Shown: piece by piece, positions 12,501 through 23,109 of the stretch
How the letters are laid out: each line of letters begins with the position of its first letter
How positions within the stretch are numbered: position 1 is the stretch's first letter
NCBI GenBank assembly: GCA_900708905.1
Contig: CAADRB010000007.1
Span: forward strand, 3,136,539-3,200,538
DNA length: 64,000 nucleotides
Direction of reading: 5' to 3'
Origin: Hymenolepis diminuta
Taxonomy: Eukaryota; Platyhelminthes; Cestoda; Cyclophyllidea; Hymenolepididae
Notes under the pieces: generated by a model
Database searches by the model: none
What the model was told of the DNA's origin: nothing
Seen by the model: the letters and a program-made list of their open reading frames with translations, nothing else
Position numbers and translations under genes: made by a program

Positions 12501-15500
12501 AAAAATTTTCCCTATGAGAGGACCTCTCTAGGCAACAGCTTGGAGAATTTCAGCAAAAGTTCTCATGACACTTCTGTGCATCGATAATCCTTAACTATCA
12601 CTCATTCTAATTCCGCAAGTCAGATGAATCTAGAAAATGATGAGCGATTTTGTTTAGAGCTATCACTAATAACAGCCTTAAATGATTTCACATTTGAAAT
12701 ATGTGTAATGAAACACCAAATTTGCTCACCAGCTATATAATGATCAATAAATATGTTAGAAGTTGCAAATACGAAATTCATTGCTACATATCCGAATGAT
12801 ATGCAAAATACTTACATCGGCTCCTGTGTGTGCCTCTTTAAAAGATCTGTTGGAAATCAGAAGCATCTATTTTACAAGCTGAGAAAAGAAGAAGTGATTA
12901 TCCTGAACCCCATAAACTAAATCTTTCTGACCTCTCACAAGCATTCATTTATTCGAATGGTATATTGTGTACTACCTTTATTAATCAATGGACATACATT
13001 GACACACAGGTTAGAACTTGTGAAAACAAGGGTAATAAGGAGGTTTTCTCACCAGATAGATTCAAGAATGCTACTAATAAATCAGTTGAATTGATAGGAG
13101 GATACATAAAAGATACAATCATTTATATCAAGTATGCTCTTTTGATCCTTAAAGATATACATTCAATTTCCATGGTTTCTTTGTTAACATATCTCATTCT
13201 TTCTTAACAACGCATATTCTTACCGAAAACCCATTTCTCATAGCGGCAGTATTCTTAACGTCATTCTGAAGAAGGAATTCAAATTTTTCCCTCTCTTTTA
13301 TCGGGGTTTAGGCATGAAATTTTACTCGATATATGAAAACGTTCACCGCTAAATCATCAAAGATTATCGATAGGTAATAAAGTAAATCCTTTATGTTTCA
13401 ATCACTTTTAGACTCAGCAGGTTCAAAGTCTTCCGATATATTTGATGGAATCGCTTATGCACTTATACAGATCTGAAAACTTTGTGTTACATTTTATCTC
13501 ATTAGTTCCATCCCGACACTTCATTAAGCAATATGCGTAAGGAATAACCAAAATAGAGTGTCAAGAACCCAGATTCAGAAGAGGAACTAAAACATTCCGA
13601 ATTTCGGTAATAATAAGGTTTAAATTTAACTCCGCAGTCTCCCCAAAGGCAAATTATGCAAATATCTACCTTTTCTTATTGTCATTTAAAGGCGCTCAAT
13701 AAGGTTTAGAAGTAAGAGCAAACCTGTAGCACTTGTAGCATTCACGAAGTTTGATGGAGCTTTTGATGAGGGTCACTAGCTTTTCATCTTGAAGCACAGC
13801 CAGGAAGACCCATTGAAGGAGACTTTCTGCATAGCATAACTCTGCGTGAGCCTCCTCTATAAAAAGAATGGAAAAAATACAAACAAGCAACATAAATATT
13901 TACAGTTGTTCTTATTGTTGATATCCAAAGAAAATAATTTTTCCAACTCTAAAACGCTTCCATAATCATTCATCGGGTCAGTCAAATGTCAGAATTTTGA
14001 TTAAATTCAATTATGTATTTATGTAAAATGCTTTGTATTAAAGTAGGCACATTTTACTCATTCCTGACCCTTTATTAAGTTGACAGAAGAAAAACATTGT
14101 AACACTTTAGTAACGAACGATTTCACTTACGAATCAAAAATTTATTAATTTAATTAAAGATAGTAAAATTGGCAAACAGTTTCAGATGTAGATATTACTC
14201 GTTTGAGATGCATGACATATTATTAATCGAGAGAGTCCTAAATACCTCTTTTAGCATCGTTTTATTATTGTTGAGGAAAGATTAGGCGTTACTGTAACAA
14301 TTTTTAAGACAGTTTTCAACTTGTAACTTTCCTAATATAGTTGAATATTGAACAACAGGCTTCAATTTTCAAGAGAAGATTAATTAAACATTTTTTTAAA
14401 AAAGGAGTAAAAATACAATCTATTTGTCGGATTTGATTAATTTTTAATTGAAAGAAAAATGAGAACCTAATCGACCATCGCCATAAATCAATAATTGTCG
14501 TTATATTTACTATTAAATAAAGACCTATAGCGATGACTTGGGATAACTAGACGCCGTTTAGAGAAGATTAGATGCAATAATTTTCTGGAAAGTTCTACTT
14601 TATTCAGATTAAATATACCTTAAAATTCGATCTCTTAAACCGAAATCTAAACAAGTTGACTATAAGTGTTCTCAACCGTCATGCAAACTGAAACTCCATA
14701 AGTAAGCTAATCAACTCTGGGAATTATTAACTAAGCTTATGCGAGTAAAACGACTTGTTACTTTGAAACGAAATAGATGTCGCCATTCTATCTTTAAAAT
14801 TGATTTACACCTTCTTCTACTGTTAAACAAATAGAAATGATTTGTGAACTGAGTGACTAGAAAGATACACACAAACGAAATCTTCATTTGTGCAAATCGA
14901 TCGTCAAACTTAACTAATTACCACCCTTTCAAAATGCCAACAATAGTTTCATGCGGCTTAACGTAAAGAGAGGTGCCAAATACAGCAAAAACAGAGGAAA
15001 TTNNNNNNNNNNNNNNNNNNNNNNNNNNNNNNNNNNNNNNNNNNNNNNNNNNNNNNNNNNNNNNNNNNNNNNNNNNNNNNNNNNNNNNNNNNNNNNNNNN
15101 NNNNNNNNNNNNNNNNNNNNNNNNNNNNNNNNNNNNNNNNNNNNNNNNNNNNNNNNNNNNNNNNNNNNNNNNNNNNNNNNNNNNNNNNNNNNNNNNNNNN
15201 NNNNNNNNNNNNNNNNNNNNNNNNNNNNNNNNNNNNNNNNNNNNNNNNNNNNNNNNNNNNNNNNNNNNNNNNNNNNNNNNNNNNNNNNNNNNNNNNNNNN
15301 NNNNNNNNNNNNNNNNNNNNNNNNNNNNNNNNNNNNNNNNNNNNNNNNNNNNNNNNNNNNNNNNNNNNNNNNNNNNNNNNNNNNNNNNNNNNNNNNNNNN
15401 NNNNNNNNNNNNNNNNNNNNNNNNNNNNNNNNNTCACTTCTGATTTACTGTAGGCAAAGTTCCCACATTTACTTTCTTATAAACAGAGAACTCTAATGAA

Positions 15501-18500
15501 CACTGATAGGTTAAATGAATTGCTGCCAATCTCATCCATTTGCTCTTCGTTGTAACAAGACAAAAATAAGCTGGGGAAATTAAATCAACTGGTGAATAAT
15601 TTTAGAATACTTCAGACATAATCACTTTCACAAATCTGGAAGTCATTTTATAAAACTTGAGAACTACAGTGGAAACTATATAGCTATATGAGAACAAAGA
15701 TGAATTAGTATTTCAATAACTCAAAGAACGATTCTTTATGTCCTCTTTCTTCTTGGTCGCCTCCGCCCTTTAAGATTCGTTTAACTCTTCTACTGTACTT
15801 CCTATTTAGAAACTCTCCCGTGATTATAATTTAAAAACCTTGCACTACCATTAACAATCATAGTAATTTCAACTGTTTCTATCAAAAGTCGTTCATTCTG
15901 AGGAGAAATATAGACATCTTTCAAGTTTAAACCAATGCATAAAATATATGGATAGCCGTTTCCAAACATTAATTGCATTATCAAAATCTGAAAATAAACC
16001 TTTATCATTCTGCAAAAATATGCTGAGTGGTAAATAAGTAATAAAGATACTTCAAATGTGTCAGAATTTCCTAAAAATGGTGATGCGCAGCGAAATAGCC
16101 AACTATGCTGCCTGGGCACACAAAAATTGAAGGAAATTTTCACTGAGTCATTCGATCCATTTGCTTTAATTGGTAAATTTAATGACAATTTCCAAAATGT
16201 ATAGAAAAAGGATTTTTAAATGCCTCCTTCAGGTATTTGAGTAAACAATAATAACAAATCCATAGTCTGACAAAGCAACTCAATGTAACTGCTTACAAAT
16301 TAAGGAATCAAAAATTAAAAAGAGAATGTTCAAATATTTGCTAACAGGCATTGAAATCAATCTAATATTACGTTATTTTTTCACTATAAATAAATCGAAT
16401 AAGTCCTTCAACAGGTAAAAAGTAGTTCATAACACATGCGCCATCTCTATTCTAATAAAATATCTTAAAATATAATTGTTTTCTTATCTATTTTCATGCA
16501 TTAAATTGTAAAAAATGTGGATTCATTTAGACGAAATTAAATGACAATATGATTATTAATCTTAGCAACAATTATAAATACGAGAATATGAATAATTGGA
16601 AAAAATTCGATTATCTACCATCAGTATAAGCCGCGTAGAAGGCATTCTTAGCTTTGACAGTTGATTTAGCAAAATTATCCGAGAATTTGCCTTTCCTTCT
16701 TTTCTTTAAACAAACCTTCACGGCGTATTTAATATGCTTCGTCGACTCCTCGAGATCATTCTAAAATCAAACGAAATTTATTTATTCCTTTAAATCAAAC
16801 TAGGTTATAAATCAACCATAGGAAAATATATTATATTCATCTTTTTATATAAAAGAAACTAAAACGATGAATTTGGTGAACTCATTTGAGCTTTGAAATG
16901 TTTAATATTTCTTGACAGGTTTCATTTACGAGCTAATGTCTGTAGGTAGAAACAAATAAATCAAGGTGTCATGAAAAAGCGTGCAATTACTTCAACTACT
17001 CAATAAGCTTTAATTACCACCGATATGAACTCGACCAGAAACTCAGAGATTAAGTAACGAGTACAAAGGTTTGAAACATTAGGAACTATACTCCTTACGA
17101 GAAAGTTAACGTCCCAATGCTTACGGAATGTAAATATAGCATGAAATGATATTCTGACTTAATTATATACTCCTATTCGCTCCAATCCCGTTTCATCCCT
17201 ACTGGTCTATTTTGCGACTTATTGTGTTCAAATGCTATCCAATGATTAAAACATGTAAGTCTTTTGCATTACCATGATTTATAATTAAGATAAAGTTAGG
17301 TAATGTGCAATGATGTTAAATACAGAAATTTAAAGTGCTTTCAATGAGAGATTACAGATTTCGAGGTGAAGATCACGTTGTTTTCAAAAACTTATGCATT
17401 CAATTTCATAACTTTGATGACACATCATTATCTAAGAATTCAGTGGGCGTTCATTTGAAGAAAATTGTGAGTTCCGTTTTCCCAGTGAGCCAAAAGTCTG
17501 CGTATGCAGATAATTATAAGGCGTGAAATTACGCGTAATGCCAACGAGTCATGTTGGTACAAATTATGGAATTTTATGATTTTCTTACGCAACATAGGAG
17601 AAAAAATAGAGATCACATGACTCGATTGATCGCACACCTACTTCGTTGTGATCGGGGTGAGTGCAAATCTTACTTTGCTTAGGCATGCTATTAATCCGTT
17701 GACACTGATTTCTGACTTAGCAACTAAGCGCCCCTAATATACGTCTTCAGTCTTAATCCTTAAGTAGCCTCCCTTAAAATGTGAAAAAATCCAGCCAATT
17801 CATTGAAAAAGCGTAGAAACACAGATGTTTCCATAATATTTATCAATATATAAAATTTTTTGTAATATATTCAATGAAAATTGAACCCATTGGTTCCTTC
17901 CTACGAATTAAATAGAAATTGATGAATTGCGATGTGCAAACTCGTGTCAATAAATATGATAAATCTGCATATAAGTTCAGCAGCAACGGCATACTTTTTA
18001 TCTCTAAGTCAGTTAGCAGTTTCCATTAATTAAATCAGTTTATCTTATCTAATACTTTGCAATAAATTGAATTTTACCAGATAAGCTTCAGTCAGAAAAC
18101 ATACACAAGAAGTAAACAATAAGTAATTCCCCATGAAAATATTACGGAGCTCAAATGTTTAAAAACGTGTCATGTAATTAATACAGTTGTTCGAGAGCAA
18201 AGATTGTCATGGGTCATTACAGCAATACAGATCGATAAAGTTCAAGGCGACAGATTCAATAAAGAAGTTCCAAGCAATTAAAAAAGCTGCAAATAAATGA
18301 GTATATGAATTTCAAATATCTGCAATACATGTTTTATTTCTTTAAAATAGAGTGTTATTTCACGATCGTTATATAGTTGTCAAAAACTAAATAAAACCAC
18401 TCCAGAAAGTTAAAAAATGAACTCTGAGACATCTTAGGAAAGATTAAATCATAATACTTTAACATGGGCGATATCTCAAATTCATAAATTTTGCATCAAC

Positions 18501-19218
18501 TTCGCATAAGCCCAAATGCTGATTTAGTCCGAAAAGTTAGACCGTCAGAGGAAAAGAATATTTATGTTTATGTGTCACTGTGAAGGCAGTTATAATCGAA
18601 ATTATCCATCAATTAGTCTTTTTATTCACTCGTTATACCAGTAAAGAGAGGAACCTAACACGGAATCAACCAAAAACTGAGTAGATTCCACATGTACTTT
18701 GTCCACAAAAATAGCAAAATATCTGGCGATTTCCAATCGCACGAGGAACAATGAAAGCTCTGAAAGAGGGTCTCATCGAAAAAACCAGAAAAACTTTAAA
18801 TCTGAAATTGCTATAAACCCAACACTATGAATAAACAATTGGATAAATAAGCCATAAAATGACATATTACAAAGTTCATACCGGAATGCAAATAATGAAT
18901 GGTATTATATAGATAAACTATGAAGAATATAGCACTACATTTCACACAGACCATAGCATATTACAGTTAGATCATTTATAATGGTATAAAAAGCGAAAAA
19001 GATGCTTACAGGCTCAAGAGTGGCGGTGGCTTGAAGGTGAAGCATAGTTCCAAAGGCAACAGCGTGGTACATACTATGATTTGCCCTAAAATTCAAAATT
19101 AAAATTAGAGATATAGCCTAAGTCAAATTTACGATGATTCCGCAGTAGTCTTGGCTTTGTTGAACTCATTCTGCAGGAACAAAGTTAAAACATGTTCTGC
19201 CGCATTAATACCTTCCAT
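391..19218 (-). CDS. TTC39: TTC39-family tetratricopeptide repeat protein (IML2-like), 3' end outside window
   Basis: Fourteen coding exons on the minus strand join with GT-AG junctions and matching phases: 19218-19133, 19085-19010, 16760-16619, 13856-13724, 11193-11094, 10184-10119, 9707-9596, 7833-7703, 5556-5465, 5039-4797, 1086-969, 885-774, 698-581 and 507-391, giving about 548 residues. Family hallmarks appear in order: SMYHAVAFGTMLHLQA, HAELCYAESLLQ, LMGVGAFNLLLSLLPSKVLS, ICYWELMWCH, ESKWSHATYRYLKAAF, IAGKSLPIEKFAMKKAIRYF, ELMYLWNGF and LLKGVCQRCLRKNFQAQ. TTC39 proteins are TPR (DUF3808) scaffolds. Yeast Iml2 is tied to lipid droplets and inclusion clearance, and mammalian TTC39B to LXR turnover and sterol handling; the role here is inferred from homology. 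The paralogue (A, B or C) cannot be assigned. The first ATG at 19218 is a proposal, because the exon may continue to 19237 and an upstream exon could add residues. Exon 14 ends inside a codon (TG), so at least one more exon lies left of position 1. Confidence 0.94.
581..698 (-). CDS. TTC39: TTC39 exon 13
   Basis: 118 nt encode NFTEDFCVATLLKGVCQRCL and RKNFQAQMCFYEVIT. It corresponds to the D..C...LLKG.C......QA...F block that precedes the final TPR in homologues. Confidence 0.92.
774..885 (-). CDS. TTC39: TTC39 exon 12
   Basis: 112 nt encode ELMYLWNGFKVISNNPVLLN and KFLLIIESKIQSLVANQ. It matches the LE.MY.WNG motif. Acceptor TTCTAG, donor A|gtatgt. Confidence 0.92.
969..1086 (-). CDS. TTC39: TTC39 exon 11
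   Basis: 118 nt encode SVPQMIQRIAGKSLPIEKFA and MKKAIRYFEQGNRLTLPGL. IAGKS.P.EKF...K..RYF is a family signature. The donor chosen is TTG|gtgtgt, because only this one keeps exon 12 in frame; the nearer GTTTGG would not. Confidence 0.94.
1087..4796 (-). other. TTC39 intron 10, no gene seen
   Basis: This 3.7-kb AT-rich intron carries one SINE-like dispersed repeat (about 3120-3360). Other short open frames in it show no codon pattern or family resemblance. Confidence 0.75.
3120..3360 (+). repeat. SINE-like dispersed repeat, copy 1
   Basis: This segment resembles 44325-44515. The clearest shared block is TCACTGTGG.AAGA.AGTTG followed by TTCCTCTCA (near 3246 here and near 44396 there), then a T-rich tail with CATACTC. 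Both copies begin near a GTTRRTGAGGGA motif and end in an AT-rich tail. Neither contains an ORF. The class is inferred from size and tail only. Confidence 0.5.
4797..5039 (-). CDS. TTC39: TTC39 exon 10
   Basis: 243 nt, the largest exon. It encodes VQGEWMDAMKYAERLACESK, WSHATYRYLKAAFII and then a polar stretch rich in D, E, S and G before DELLE. The ESKWS.ATY.YLKAA block is the family's most recognisable TPR. The polar stretch is about 27 residues longer than I recall from vertebrate proteins. Confidence 0.95.
5465..5556 (-). CDS. TTC39: TTC39 exon 9
   Basis: 92 nt encode AKDYLFKSISAQSDFVNFQH and then ICYWELMWCH. The CYWELMWC string is a near-invariant family motif. The donor TG|gtgagt is phase 2 and is completed by C in exon 10. 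Confidence 0.96.
5557..7702 (-). other. TTC39 intron 8, repeat only
   Basis: A 2.1-kb intron with no gene-like frame. The only structure noticed is the R1 repeat copy at 6196-6500. Confidence 0.7.
6196..6500 (+). repeat. Dispersed AT-rich repeat family R1, copy 1
   Basis: Located in the TTC39 intron between exons 8 and 9. It shares ordered blocks with 42490-42800 (CTGTAAGCTGTTGAATA against CTATAAGCTGCTGAATA, then GGATCAT..TGCCT.CCC). It shares other blocks with 32672-32860 (AAGGCCGACTCTCC against AGGGCCGACTTTCC, and GGCTC.TT.GATAT..TGAC). It is non-coding and old. Confidence 0.5.
7703..7833 (-). CDS. TTC39: TTC39 exon 8
   Basis: 131 nt encode ADARELLPAWIKKFPTSAFF followed by TFLNGRLAQLTSDFPL. 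It matches the TPR helix with the P.....F.F..GR pattern found in homologues. The acceptor is TTTTGCAG and the donor CTG|gtcagt. Confidence 0.93.
7834..9595 (-). other. TTC39 intron 7, nothing recognised
   Basis: AT-rich intron sequence. Open frames near 7692-8078 on both strands are shadows or extensions of exon 8. Confidence 0.7.
9596..9707 (-). CDS. TTC39: TTC39 exon 7
   Basis: 112 nt encode DLGLQLLQEGSKIEHGVRDP and then LCALIILVYDLYATQMT. It continues the GL..L..G......R...C...L block after the GFSG motif. The donor is ACA G|gtaagt. Confidence 0.93.
10119..10184 (-). CDS. TTC39: TTC39 exon 6
   Basis: 66 nt, phase 0 at both ends, encode LLSLLPSKVLSLLEIVGFSG followed by KK. This is the LSLLP...LLE..GFSG signature of TTC39 proteins. 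Confidence 0.96.
11094..11193 (-). CDS. TTC39: TTC39 exon 5
   Basis: 100 nt encode TCWKIYKSKDWGG and, after a short linker, SFECGVLMGVGAFNL. This corresponds to the family's F..GV..G.GAFNL motif. It joins exon 4 directly in phase 2, which excludes the 31-nt cryptic exon at 12816-12846 from the main transcript. Confidence 0.94.
11194..13723 (-). other. TTC39 intron 4, with a cryptic 31-nt exon
   Basis: A 2.5-kb intron. It holds a short segment with good splice sites at 12816-12846 (described separately) and an open frame at 12030-12224 (minus) that matches nothing I recognise. Confidence 0.65.
12816..12846 (-). other. Candidate cryptic/poison exon in TTC39 intron 4
   Basis: TTCCAACAG|31 nt|GTAAGT lies between exons 4 and 5. 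In the phase left by exon 4 it would read RSFKEAHTGAD. Because 31 is not a multiple of three, inclusion would push exon 5 out of frame and reach a TGA within exon 5. Exons 4 and 5 join perfectly without it. It may be a chance pair of sites or a regulated frame-breaking exon. Confidence 0.3.
13724..13856 (-). CDS. TTC39: TTC39 exon 4
   Basis: 133 nt encode EEAHAELCYAESLLQWVFLA and then LQDEKLVTLIKSSIKLRECY. The HAE.CYAE.LLQ motif and the LI..SIK.R..Y block are strongly conserved in the family. The exon is bounded by TTTATAG and AG|gtttgc. Confidence 0.95.
13857..16618 (-). other. TTC39 intron 3, contains an assembly gap
   Basis: The intron is 2.8 kb including 431 N. A 128-codon open frame at 15802-16188 (minus) has no recognisable motifs and AT-rich composition, and I take it as chance. 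Confidence 0.65.
15003..15433. other. Assembly gap (431 N)
   Basis: A run of N inside TTC39 intron 3. Open frames that span it are artefacts of translating N. Confidence 0.99.
16619..16760 (-). CDS. TTC39: TTC39 exon 3
   Basis: 142 nt encode NDLEESTKHIKYAVKVCLKK followed by a basic stretch and KAKNAFYAAYTD. It aligns with the helix pair that follows the MTFE block in vertebrate TTC39. The donor is G|gtagat in phase 1. Confidence 0.88.
17040..17220 (+). repeat. Dispersed repeat family R2, copy 1
   Basis: Within TTC39 intron 2. The core GAYATTCTGACT..NTTATATAC.CCTATTCG.TCC followed by a CTATTTTG block recurs at about 36750-36910. Flanks are only weakly alike, so boundaries are uncertain. Confidence 0.35.
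19010..19085 (-). CDS. TTC39: TTC39 exon 2
   Basis: The acceptor TTTAG and donor CCT|gtaagc enclose 76 nt encoding NHSMYHAVAFGTMLHLQATA, the diagnostic SMYHA...LQA block of the family. It enters in phase 2 (completing TCG) and leaves in phase 0. Confidence 0.93.
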
Positions 19219-19237
19219 CAAGGGTACTTCATTTTCT
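19133..19237 (-). CDS. TTC39: TTC39 exon 1 (first recognised coding exon)
   Basis: The exon encodes MEGINAAEHVLTLFLQNEFN and ends TC|gtaaat in phase 2. It matches the start of the conserved domain, where vertebrate proteins have ALNLFLNNKFSEAL. An acceptor-like AAAAG precedes 19237 and a TAA lies in frame further upstream. The in-frame ATG at 19218 is the likely start unless another coding exon exists upstream. Confidence 0.8.
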
Positions 19238-20392
19238 CTTTTGGAAGAGGAAATTAATTCGAAATAAAAATAGCATTGTTACCCATTTTCACCGTTTGAC
19301 TGTAAAAGACGAAAAAATGAGAAAAGATTCTTCATATTGTTTACAAAATGATCATGTACATAGATAAATATGGAAAACTTTTCGCTATATTTGATCAGTG
19401 ACAAAAGTATAAAAGCATTGATGTGCGGTTAAAAGTCAATATGTTATAAATATCCAAAAGATTTAACCTTCTATACAAGGGAACTCTAAAGATAATATAA
19501 ATCTTAATCTATTACGAAGTTAAAACTTAAAGAGCAAACTTTTATTGCCTTATTAAAATTAATTAAAAAATTAGGAGGATTATAACAAATTTCTTTTCGA
19601 AATTCAACTTAATCATAATGAATAAAGTAAATAATATTGTAAAATTCCTTATTGAATCTAATCTTACCACGCTCACTGACATGATCAGGCAAAGCCAACG
19701 AACAAAAATACTCAAAAACGTATAAATTTGCGACCCTAAATATTGATTCATTTAAACAAAAAAATCTGATTCTGTAAACCATATTGTACCAGATAAAAGA
19801 AAACTAAAAAGTAGTCTTAATTATATTTTATGCTACTAAATGGATCAAAAATTTTATTTTGATGGATAGTGAATTAAATGAAAGTATAATATGTGTAATT
19901 GAATTGACCCATCATACCACACTTCTTTATTTATATTATGTTCTTTGAGACATCATTGAACAATGTTACTCATAATAAGAATTTAATTAAATCTCCATTA
20001 TTTCATGCCCATTTTCATCGCAGCAAAATCAAAGTCAACCACGTATAAGCACATTGATTTCGAACGAAGTAATAATGTGATATCAAACTGAAATTAACTA
20101 AGCTTTCATCTGTCAGCCAATATAAAAAGAGTATACGTAAAATGCGAACTATCGCGTAAATTATTAATCTATAATTTTATGCTCATAGATATTTATGATG
20201 TGGATGTTAATAATATTAACCACATCTGACTGATTGCAGATAATCTGCATTTTCTCGGTTTCAGCGATTGAAAGTTGCTACGATCTGCTCTTGATTCTTA
20301 AATACCCTAAGAACTTACGTTAGTTATAAATAAAATTCGACAATACTATAGGACATACATTTTCTTATTGATAAGTCAATTTATTTTTTGGA
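19238..20392. other. Intergenic/5' side of TTC39, nothing recognised
   Basis: AT-rich sequence upstream of the first recognised TTC39 exon. It could hold a 5' untranslated exon or promoter, but no specific signal stands out. Confidence 0.6.
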
Positions 20393-20518
20393 CCATTTAC
20401 AACTCTAATGTAAATAAATTCATACGAATTTAAGAGAACAAAAAGAACTGGAATTAAAGGTCGAAAATGAAGAATCTTACATATAGAATTAATCTTGGGG
20501 AAAATATTTACTTATATT
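20393..20518 (-). mobile_element. LTR relic (5' half), Ty3/gypsy-associated family
   Basis: The reverse complement aligns with the first part of the LTR at 50377-50665: TGTAAGATTCTTCATTTTCGACC, AATTCCAGTTCTTTTTGTTC and TTTATTTACATTA..GTTGTAAA. Only the 5' half is recognisable. It sits about 0.9 kb from a plus-oriented copy. Confidence 0.55.
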
Positions 20519-21398
20519 TAGCAAAATCTAATTTGGCATAAGTTATCATTCAAGACCACTATCTGTATCTTAATAAAATTAAATACTAAAATCACACGTG
20601 CATTTAAGTTTCCGTAGGATTCTACTAATAGTTAGCTATTTATTTTAAACGTGAACGGCTGATACAATGGGTAAACAATTTTTGGATAGTGTGTAAAATG
20701 AATCCAATAACATACTATGAAATCTTCCTGAGTCATTATTGGACAACCACGTTCCTTAAGGTCTGAGATTTGACTGAGCTATATCGCGCAATAACAATAG
20801 GAATAATAAGATAAAATTAAGATTGAGACTGATAGAGTATAGATAAAGTGTCTGCCATATTAATGCTATGATCTGTTCTTTTAATAGTTGATCGGTATCT
20901 AGATTTCATAGGTATTTTCACACATTATAAATTTAAAATGATCAGAACTGGAGTATCATGAATTCAACATGATTGTCGCATCAGGTCATATTATCGTAAT
21001 GAATACAATCCTAATAAATAAAAGACCCTTGGTGAACTTGGAATTAAAGATGTGACAAATAAAGAATAGTAAATTCATTTTGGATGAAACCCCTGTTTCC
21101 TTCCGTAAAACACCTCCCCTCATAGATTTTACCACCAGCGAAAGCAGTTTGAACACGAGAGGAATACAATAGAACCTCTGTAGGAAATGTTTGAAGAGTA
21201 ATATCTAGAGTGTTTCTTTCACGTCCTTTCATTATATTGGGGGCCACAGACTGCTTGAAAGTGAGAGAGCTACAGGACAGTGAACTCAAAGAACAAATAG
21301 TATAAATAGTATTTAAAGAATGGTGGATTTCACAGATCGGGAAATCAAATCGTCCTGGTCTAAATATTTTTGTAGTCTTGAATCTTCGTGTCCTCACT

Positions 21399-21699
21399 AT
21401 AACATATAAGAAAATAGTATTTTCCCCAAAATAATTCTTTTTTTTATGATTCTTTACTTTCCATCTTTAATTCCTGCTCCTTTTAATTCTCTTTTATTCG
21501 AACGAATTTATTTACATTACGGTTGTAAATGGTGTATAATGTAAATCGACCTATCAATATGAAAACGCGCGTCATATTTTAATAAAGCAGTCTGGGACGT
21601 TTTGTATAGTGGTGCTGTCGGGTCGCATTTGTGACTGGTGCAACATCTCAGAGAATCTAAGTGTCGGTTATGGTACTCCATAGAAAAGAGTAGATTATA
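21399..21699 (+). mobile_element. LTR relic, plus orientation, near full length
   Basis: Aligns over about 290 bp with the minus-strand LTR at 50377-50665. It starts at ACATATAAGAAAATAGTATT, continues through TTATTTACATTACGGTTGTA, GTAAATCGACCTATC, a GGTGCTGTCGGGT block and GAGAATCTAAG, and ends at TAGATTATAA. It has a partial TATA-like and T-rich structure and no ORF. An open frame at 21044-21397 on the minus strand directly before it shows no retroelement motif. Confidence 0.6.
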
Positions 21700-21889
21700 A
21701 TGCCCCCATTCTCCACATCGTCGATTATATCGATTATGCGCTCATTGGCAATCAAAATGATATTGGCACATAAACCGGCGAGCCAATTACTGGTCCCTAT
21801 AGGAGGCAAAAGATGCACTTTTGAATGATATGGAATATTTTTATAACCTTTCAAGCATAGTAAGTCTTCTGAACGATATTCACCTGTAG

Positions 21890-22050
21890 AAGGGGCAGGA
21901 AGCTAAAATACTGGCCAGCCAATTCTGTCCAGAGCCCTTGTTCGCCGCCAATCATCTTCCCTCTATGGTGAAAGGGGAGGCTAACGCTACCATCCAGAAC
22001 AGCATGCACGATTTAGCACTTGGAGCACTTCGTACGTGCATCGACTGCAT
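21890..22050 (+). other. Short coding-like stretch of unknown origin
   Basis: One plus-strand frame reads ASQFCPEPLFAANHLPSMVK and continues with GEANATIQNSMHDLALGALR, with a locally higher GC content than the surroundings. It follows an LTR relic, so it may be decayed retroelement coding sequence. No domain is recognised. Confidence 0.25.
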
Positions 22051-22439
22051 CTAATCATATGGTATCACCATCAACCAACATTATTCTATTTATGTCTCCC
22101 TAGCCTAACTACAGAGTGTGATCTAAAATATTGCTGAAAACTTAGTGCTCTATTGGCCAAACTTTACCAAGCCTACTGAAAAGAAAAGTACCAAAATAGA
22201 AAGATCAATATAGAGGGTTCAGTGCATAAAAAACAGCGGACTGAGAAAAATATATAAAAACAACACATTTTATCACGAATAGAGCTTATTCTATATCAAT
22301 CTACACTGTTAAAGCGCTGTCATGCAGCATTTAGTAAAACATGATTATTTCAATTTGAGAGTTCTGACAAAAAATAAAAACCGTATTCTCATTTTTCCCA
22401 AAAATTTTAGTAAATTGGGTAAGCAGTCTTAAAGCAAAC

Positions 22440-22570
22440 CTCTGAAGGCTGATTAGACCAAAATGTATTGAACAAGCCACGATGCGTGTTCGAGAGGGTA
22501 AGAAAGAGGTGAGAGACGGAGGAGATGAGGAGTAAGCGAAAGAGTCAGTAAGTGACAAGCGCGTGTGCTG
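22440..22570 (+). repeat. Repeat family R3, partial plus-strand copy
   Basis: CTGATTAGACCAAAATGTAT followed by a purine-rich GAGAG/GGAGATGAGG tract matches 46983-47080 (plus) and, inverted, 23900-24000. Only about 130 bp are recognisable. Confidence 0.5.
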
Positions 22571-23109
22571 TGGAGGTAAAAAGATTTTACATAGTTTCAT
22601 TGGAGGAATAATATGTACAGGTGGAATGGTTCTGGACATAGTCGTGGGGAAGCTGAATCCCTCCAGCCACTTGAGGAAACGCGTAGAGATTCACCCTTCA
22701 GCATTTTCAAATAATCCCAAAAACATGGTGAAAGCTCGAAATGATCGCTATATTTAAATTGACAGTGGAAACTTTAAGTGCATACCCAGTAATAAAGAAC
22801 GAAAAACCAAAGTGGGTGAAAGAAAACTCTTAAAATCAAAATGCTACAGTAACGTTCAAACGGCATAAGAAAACTACAGAGTTAATACCACTTCACACAG
22901 AAACCTCAGAGGTTTGTGAGAAGTTGTTGATCTATGCTGTCGTTTTTCTGGCGTAAATTCTTCTACAAATGTAGAAATTTCGATAAAGTTCAAAATATAA
23001 TTATAAGGATTTTCAACGAAGGATATTTTTGTACTTTCAAGATTTGTTTTATTTATTTGTATTTCGATATTTGCTGTTTTTTGCCTTTTGAAAGAGGTTA
23101 AAAATGATT

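Noticed and set aside
12816..12846. 31-nt segment as a constitutive TTC39 exon
   Set aside because: It shifts the frame of exon 5 (TCWKIYK...GVGAFNL), which otherwise follows exon 4 perfectly. Kept only as a possible regulated exon.
14951..15496. Long ORFs across the N run at 15003-15433
   Set aside because: They exist only because N was translated as X.
15802..16188. 128-codon minus-strand ORF in TTC39 intron 3
   Set aside because: No TTC39 similarity. Exons 3 and 4 already join in phase without it.
21044..21397. 117-codon minus-strand ORF next to an LTR relic
   Set aside because: No gag, pol or env motif, and its strand is opposite to the LTR. It is probably chance or fully decayed sequence.
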